DNA of 64,000 nt from Microcystis wesenbergii NRERC-220 (GTDB lineage: Bacteria; Cyanobacteriota; Cyanobacteriia; Cyanobacteriales; Microcystaceae): NCBI RefSeq assembly GCF_032027425.1, contig NZ_JAVSJA010000001.1, positions 2,555,501 through 2,619,500 on the forward strand, given 5' to 3'. Below, piece after piece: positions 62,112-64,000 of this stretch; the stretch's first letter is position 1; the number at the start of each line of letters is the position of its first letter. The notes under the pieces were generated by a model that worked only from the letters and a program-made list of their open reading frames with translations, did no database searches and was not told the DNA's origin. The position numbers were made by a program, and so were the translations under genes.

Positions 62112-62377
62112 CAAGAAAAAAGCTCATTTCTCCCACAGGTCTATTCTATGTCACCGCAACCAAATAAACTCTAGAATCCGCAATTTTGCAGAATTAAAAA
62201 CCTATTGAGAAAGTCGGCGTTGCTGATTTGATAAACGCCAACTTTCTCTAGAAGGAATTCCTGACTATAATGCGCTCGTTTGCCTCGAAAAACTTGCAAA
62301 GAAAAGTTAAAGTTTTGCTCACTTTTGTACTTTATATGCTACCTAAAAACTATAGGTAATCAGGCAAAAAAATCCTC
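62112..62377. other. Intergenic region with a long hairpin
   Basis: No gene supported. At about 62205-62251 GAGAAAGT, GGCGTT and the matching AACGCC, ACTTTCTC form a stem interrupted by one mismatch around GCTGATTTGATA. It could end transcription of the glycosyltransferase, although the T-run is poor. Confidence 0.55.
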
Positions 62378-62586
62378 ATGCTGGTGGGCGATTTCGTCGA
62401 AGATTACGAAGTAATGGTTCCCTTTCAAGCTTTACAAATGGTTGGTCATCGGTGCGTACTGCCGTCCACGATTTTGAAGGATATCAAACCTATGGCGAAA
62501 AAATCGGTCATAATTGCACCCTTAACGCCACTTTTGACGAAATTAACTCCGAAAACTACGATGCCCTCCTTATTTGTCCGAAGTAG
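62378..62586 (+). pseudogene. DJ-1/PfpI family protein remnant
   Basis: The first frame encodes [20 protein letters not shown] followed by MVGH, the typical start of DJ-1/PfpI-type glutamine amidotransferase-like proteins. The second frame (from about 62451) resumes with [40 protein letters not shown] and stops at 62584. The part between (about 12-15 residues in relatives) is deleted, and everything after the LL-x-C-P position, including the nucleophile elbow, is gone. Total decay to about a third of the gene. Confidence 0.75.
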
Positions 62587-62708
62587 TACCTTGTAGTTTT
62601 GCTGCCAACTAAAAACTAGAGATTTTTTCAACGCAATTTTATCGACTGATTGACGAATTTTCTAAGATAAGCTAGACTGAACCCAGACAAAAATTCAGAC
62701 AGTGATTA

Positions 62709-63488
62709 ATGAATAGTTATTGTTTTTGCGGTTTAGCTCTCGGCAAAAAGTATCGTTCCTGTGCAGTCAACGTAGCGCGGGATCTGGAAAAATACCATCC
62801 CGGTATTCAATATCTGATATTGACTGATGAGCCAAGGGATTTTCAAGATTTAAGTAACGTAATTGCCATTAAACATATTCAGGATAGTATCATGTTTCCC
62901 TATAATGACAGGCGTTTTGCTATTGAGAAAGCCTTAGAACGCTATGACATGACTATTCAAATTGATACGGATATTCGATTAATAAAATCCTTAGTGTTTC
63001 CTGAACAATTTAATAATCTTGACGGAGTTTTCGGCACAATCAAGAATCTAAAAGCTCATCTAACTCGTTATCAACCCGAAAATATTCCTTATTATGAGAA
63101 AGTGGCGCAGAAGTTGGATATAGATTTTGAAAACGCTCCCTATGTTGGGGAATTTATCTTTGCTGTCGGAAAAAATCGGAAAAAAGAACAAGAATTCATT
63201 TACTATTGGGGAATAATTGCCAAATATTTAGAAATACACCGCCTTCACGGTGCAGATGGTCCAGTAATGGGGTTAGCTGCGGCGAAAGCAGGTTTACCTA
63301 CCTATCCTAGCGAATGGTCTGACATAATCGAGCATGAATTTGTCGAACATCTTAAGTTTTCCTCTGGTAAAAACAGAATTCAAAAAAGCGACTGGGAAAA
63401 GTTAAAGTTTCGTGTGGCCTATCATTATCGCTTAAATAAGCAGAGAATATTAGCCTTAAAAGATTTTAACTTTTATTATACTGATTAA
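62709..63488 (+). CDS. GT-A-like protein of unknown specificity
   Basis: A 259-aa protein starting MNSYCFCGLALGKKYRSCAV. The YDMTIQIDTDIRLIKSL segment near residue 80 carries a D-x-D motif like that of GT-A glycosyltransferases, and the N-terminal strand-helix pattern (KYRSCAVNVARDLEKYHPGI then QYLILTDEPRDF) fits a nucleotide-sugar fold. The RLHGADGPVMGLAAAKAGL segment could be the acceptor region. It lies downstream of a two-domain glycosyltransferase, so a role in surface glycan synthesis is a reasonable inference. I do not recognise a named family. Confidence 0.7.
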   Translation: MNSYCFCGLALGKKYRSCAVNVARDLEKYHPGIQYLILTDEPRDFQDLSNVIAIKHIQDSIMFPYNDRRFAIEKALERYDMTIQIDTDIRLIKSLVFPEQFNNLDGVFGTIKNLKAHLTRYQPENIPYYEKVAQKLDIDFENAPYVGEFIFAVGKNRKKEQEFIYYWGIIAKYLEIHRLHGADGPVMGLAAAKAGLPTYPSEWSDIIEHEFVEHLKFSSGKNRIQKSDWEKLKFRVAYHYRLNKQRILALKDFNFYYTD

Positions 63489-63716
63489 TGGGACAGTATA
63501 AACTTGATAAATTGATAAACTAGGCCTATGATTTTCAATTTTTAGATCAGCTTGTTTATCCGTAGCAGTTATCTTAATGGTGAAGCACAAAGTTTTCCTT
63601 TTGAGGAGTCGGTCGTCAACATCAAATTAGGTTACACTTTATCTTTAAGATAACCGCTGTATCAAGCATTTGTATAGGATCAATTTAGGACAAATTTTGA
63701 CTTTTTTATTCTATAA
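63489..63716. other. Intergenic region before a MITE-like repeat
   Basis: No gene supported. Contains an ATCTTAATGG... and TCTTTAAGATAACC pair and other weak inverted repeats. The following repeat provides the leader of the M48 gene. Confidence 0.35.
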
Positions 63717-63885
63717 ACCTCTTGCATAATTAATTTTTGAGGTTTCAAAAACGGCACAAATAAGGATTAAATGGCATAAAATCTCTAAATAGACCATTTA
63801 ATTGCTTATTATTCATTCTTAATTCTCCTGACTACTGACTACTGACTCCTAACCCTAACAACAATTTTTGATTTTTACAAGAGGT
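63717..63885 (+). repeat. MITE-like repeat supplying a ribosome-binding site, copy 2
   Basis: Second copy of the 8682-8857 repeat: ACCTCTTGCATAATTAATTT at the left end and TTTTTGATTTTTACAAGAGG at the right. ACCTCTTG and CAAGAGGT are perfect inverted ends here. The right end lies 9 bp before the ATG of the M48 peptidase gene and supplies AAGAGGT as Shine-Dalgarno. Confidence 0.78.
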
Positions 63886-63894
63886 TTTATTAAT

Positions 63895-64000
63895 ATGCCA
63901 ACTTATCCTGATATCTCCAGTCAAGCTTTTAAACATCCCCTAGATCAGCAAGCTGAACAGGCCTTAAGATCGGTTCCAGGGTTTGACTTATTAGCGAAAA
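63895..64000 (+). CDS. M48 family peptidase, N-terminal part (runs off the window)
   Basis: The first 35 codons read MPTYPDISSQAFKHPLDQQA, then EQALRSVPGFDLLAK. This matches the start of a family of Zn-dependent M48-type proteases with chaperone function found in cyanobacteria (S-x-x-A-F-x-H-P-x-D-x-x-A...L-R-x-(L/V)-P-G-F-D). The zinc motif HExxH lies outside the window. The start is fixed by AAGAGGT from the preceding repeat. Confidence 0.75.
   Translation, partial: MPTYPDISSQAFKHPLDQQAEQALRSVPGFDLLAK

Overview
The window looks like chromosome from a Microcystis-type unicellular cyanobacterium. It has many GCGATCGC (HIP1) octamers, a cyanobacterial tmRNA tag, zeta-carotene desaturase, the Ycf35/ferredoxin cluster, an ArgZ/AgrE-type arginine dihydrolase, a GUN4-kinase, and a dense load of small toxin-antitoxin (TA) modules, IS elements and MITE-like repeats. 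The genus is inferred from gene content and repeat style, not from a search.

Positions 1-6700 are an accessory island. It holds an unrecognised 379-aa protein, a DUF433 antitoxin with a truncated DUF5615 toxin, an orphan CRISPR array (seven repeats, no cas genes here) split by a gene for a secreted protein, and two tandem copies of a two-gene module (a ~91-aa protein overlapping a clan AA aspartic protease; one protease has an in-frame stop). It also holds a PEP-CTERM tail remnant, a UPF0175/DUF3368 pair and an AF2212-like/PIN pair. A hairpin repeat built on GGTGCGTTCCC...GGGAACGCACC lies between most of these units and at two broken genes.

Positions 6700-20450 are mostly housekeeping: bioF, a DUF6464-like protein, an RDD membrane protein, tRNA-Arg(CCU), a nucleotidyltransferase/phosphomannomutase fusion, a flavin amine oxidase, an M28 peptidase, an HTH/GrpE-like protein next to sulfiredoxin, a SWIM protein and ArgZ. 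Positions 20800-24950 hold a zinc-ribbon/kinase/double-GUN4 protein, an orphan antitoxin, a DUF6883-DUF4926 pair and a solitary C5 DNA methyltransferase. ilvA and rsmH follow.

Positions 27800-32400 are remodelled by mobile DNA. A decayed IS630 sits beside an aminotransferase gene split by an IS605-type element with an intact-looking tnpB and a stop-containing tnpA. Excising the IS restores a 388-codon reading frame. The tmRNA gene ends 12 bp before that aminotransferase start, and a VapBC remnant lies beyond it.

Positions 33000-42300 carry a Na+/H+ antiporter and a TrkA-type protein (convergent, overlapping), the DUF2997-Ycf35-ferredoxin operon, a saccharopine-dehydrogenase-like protein, an RluA pseudouridine synthase, a PF04020-like membrane protein, a WecG/TagA glycosyltransferase and SufA/IscA. 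Positions 42300-46350 hold a single-chain restriction-modification enzyme behind a strong promoter. The rest holds DUF29, zds, a GT39-like protein, leuC, a WecA/MraY-like transferase, RelA/SpoT, a PatD-like protein, a double ABC ATPase, an orphan antitoxin joined to a two-domain glycosyltransferase, a DJ-1/PfpI remnant, a GT-A-like protein and the start of an M48 peptidase. At least four families of short non-coding repeats recur; one ends in the ribosome-binding site of the gene it precedes.
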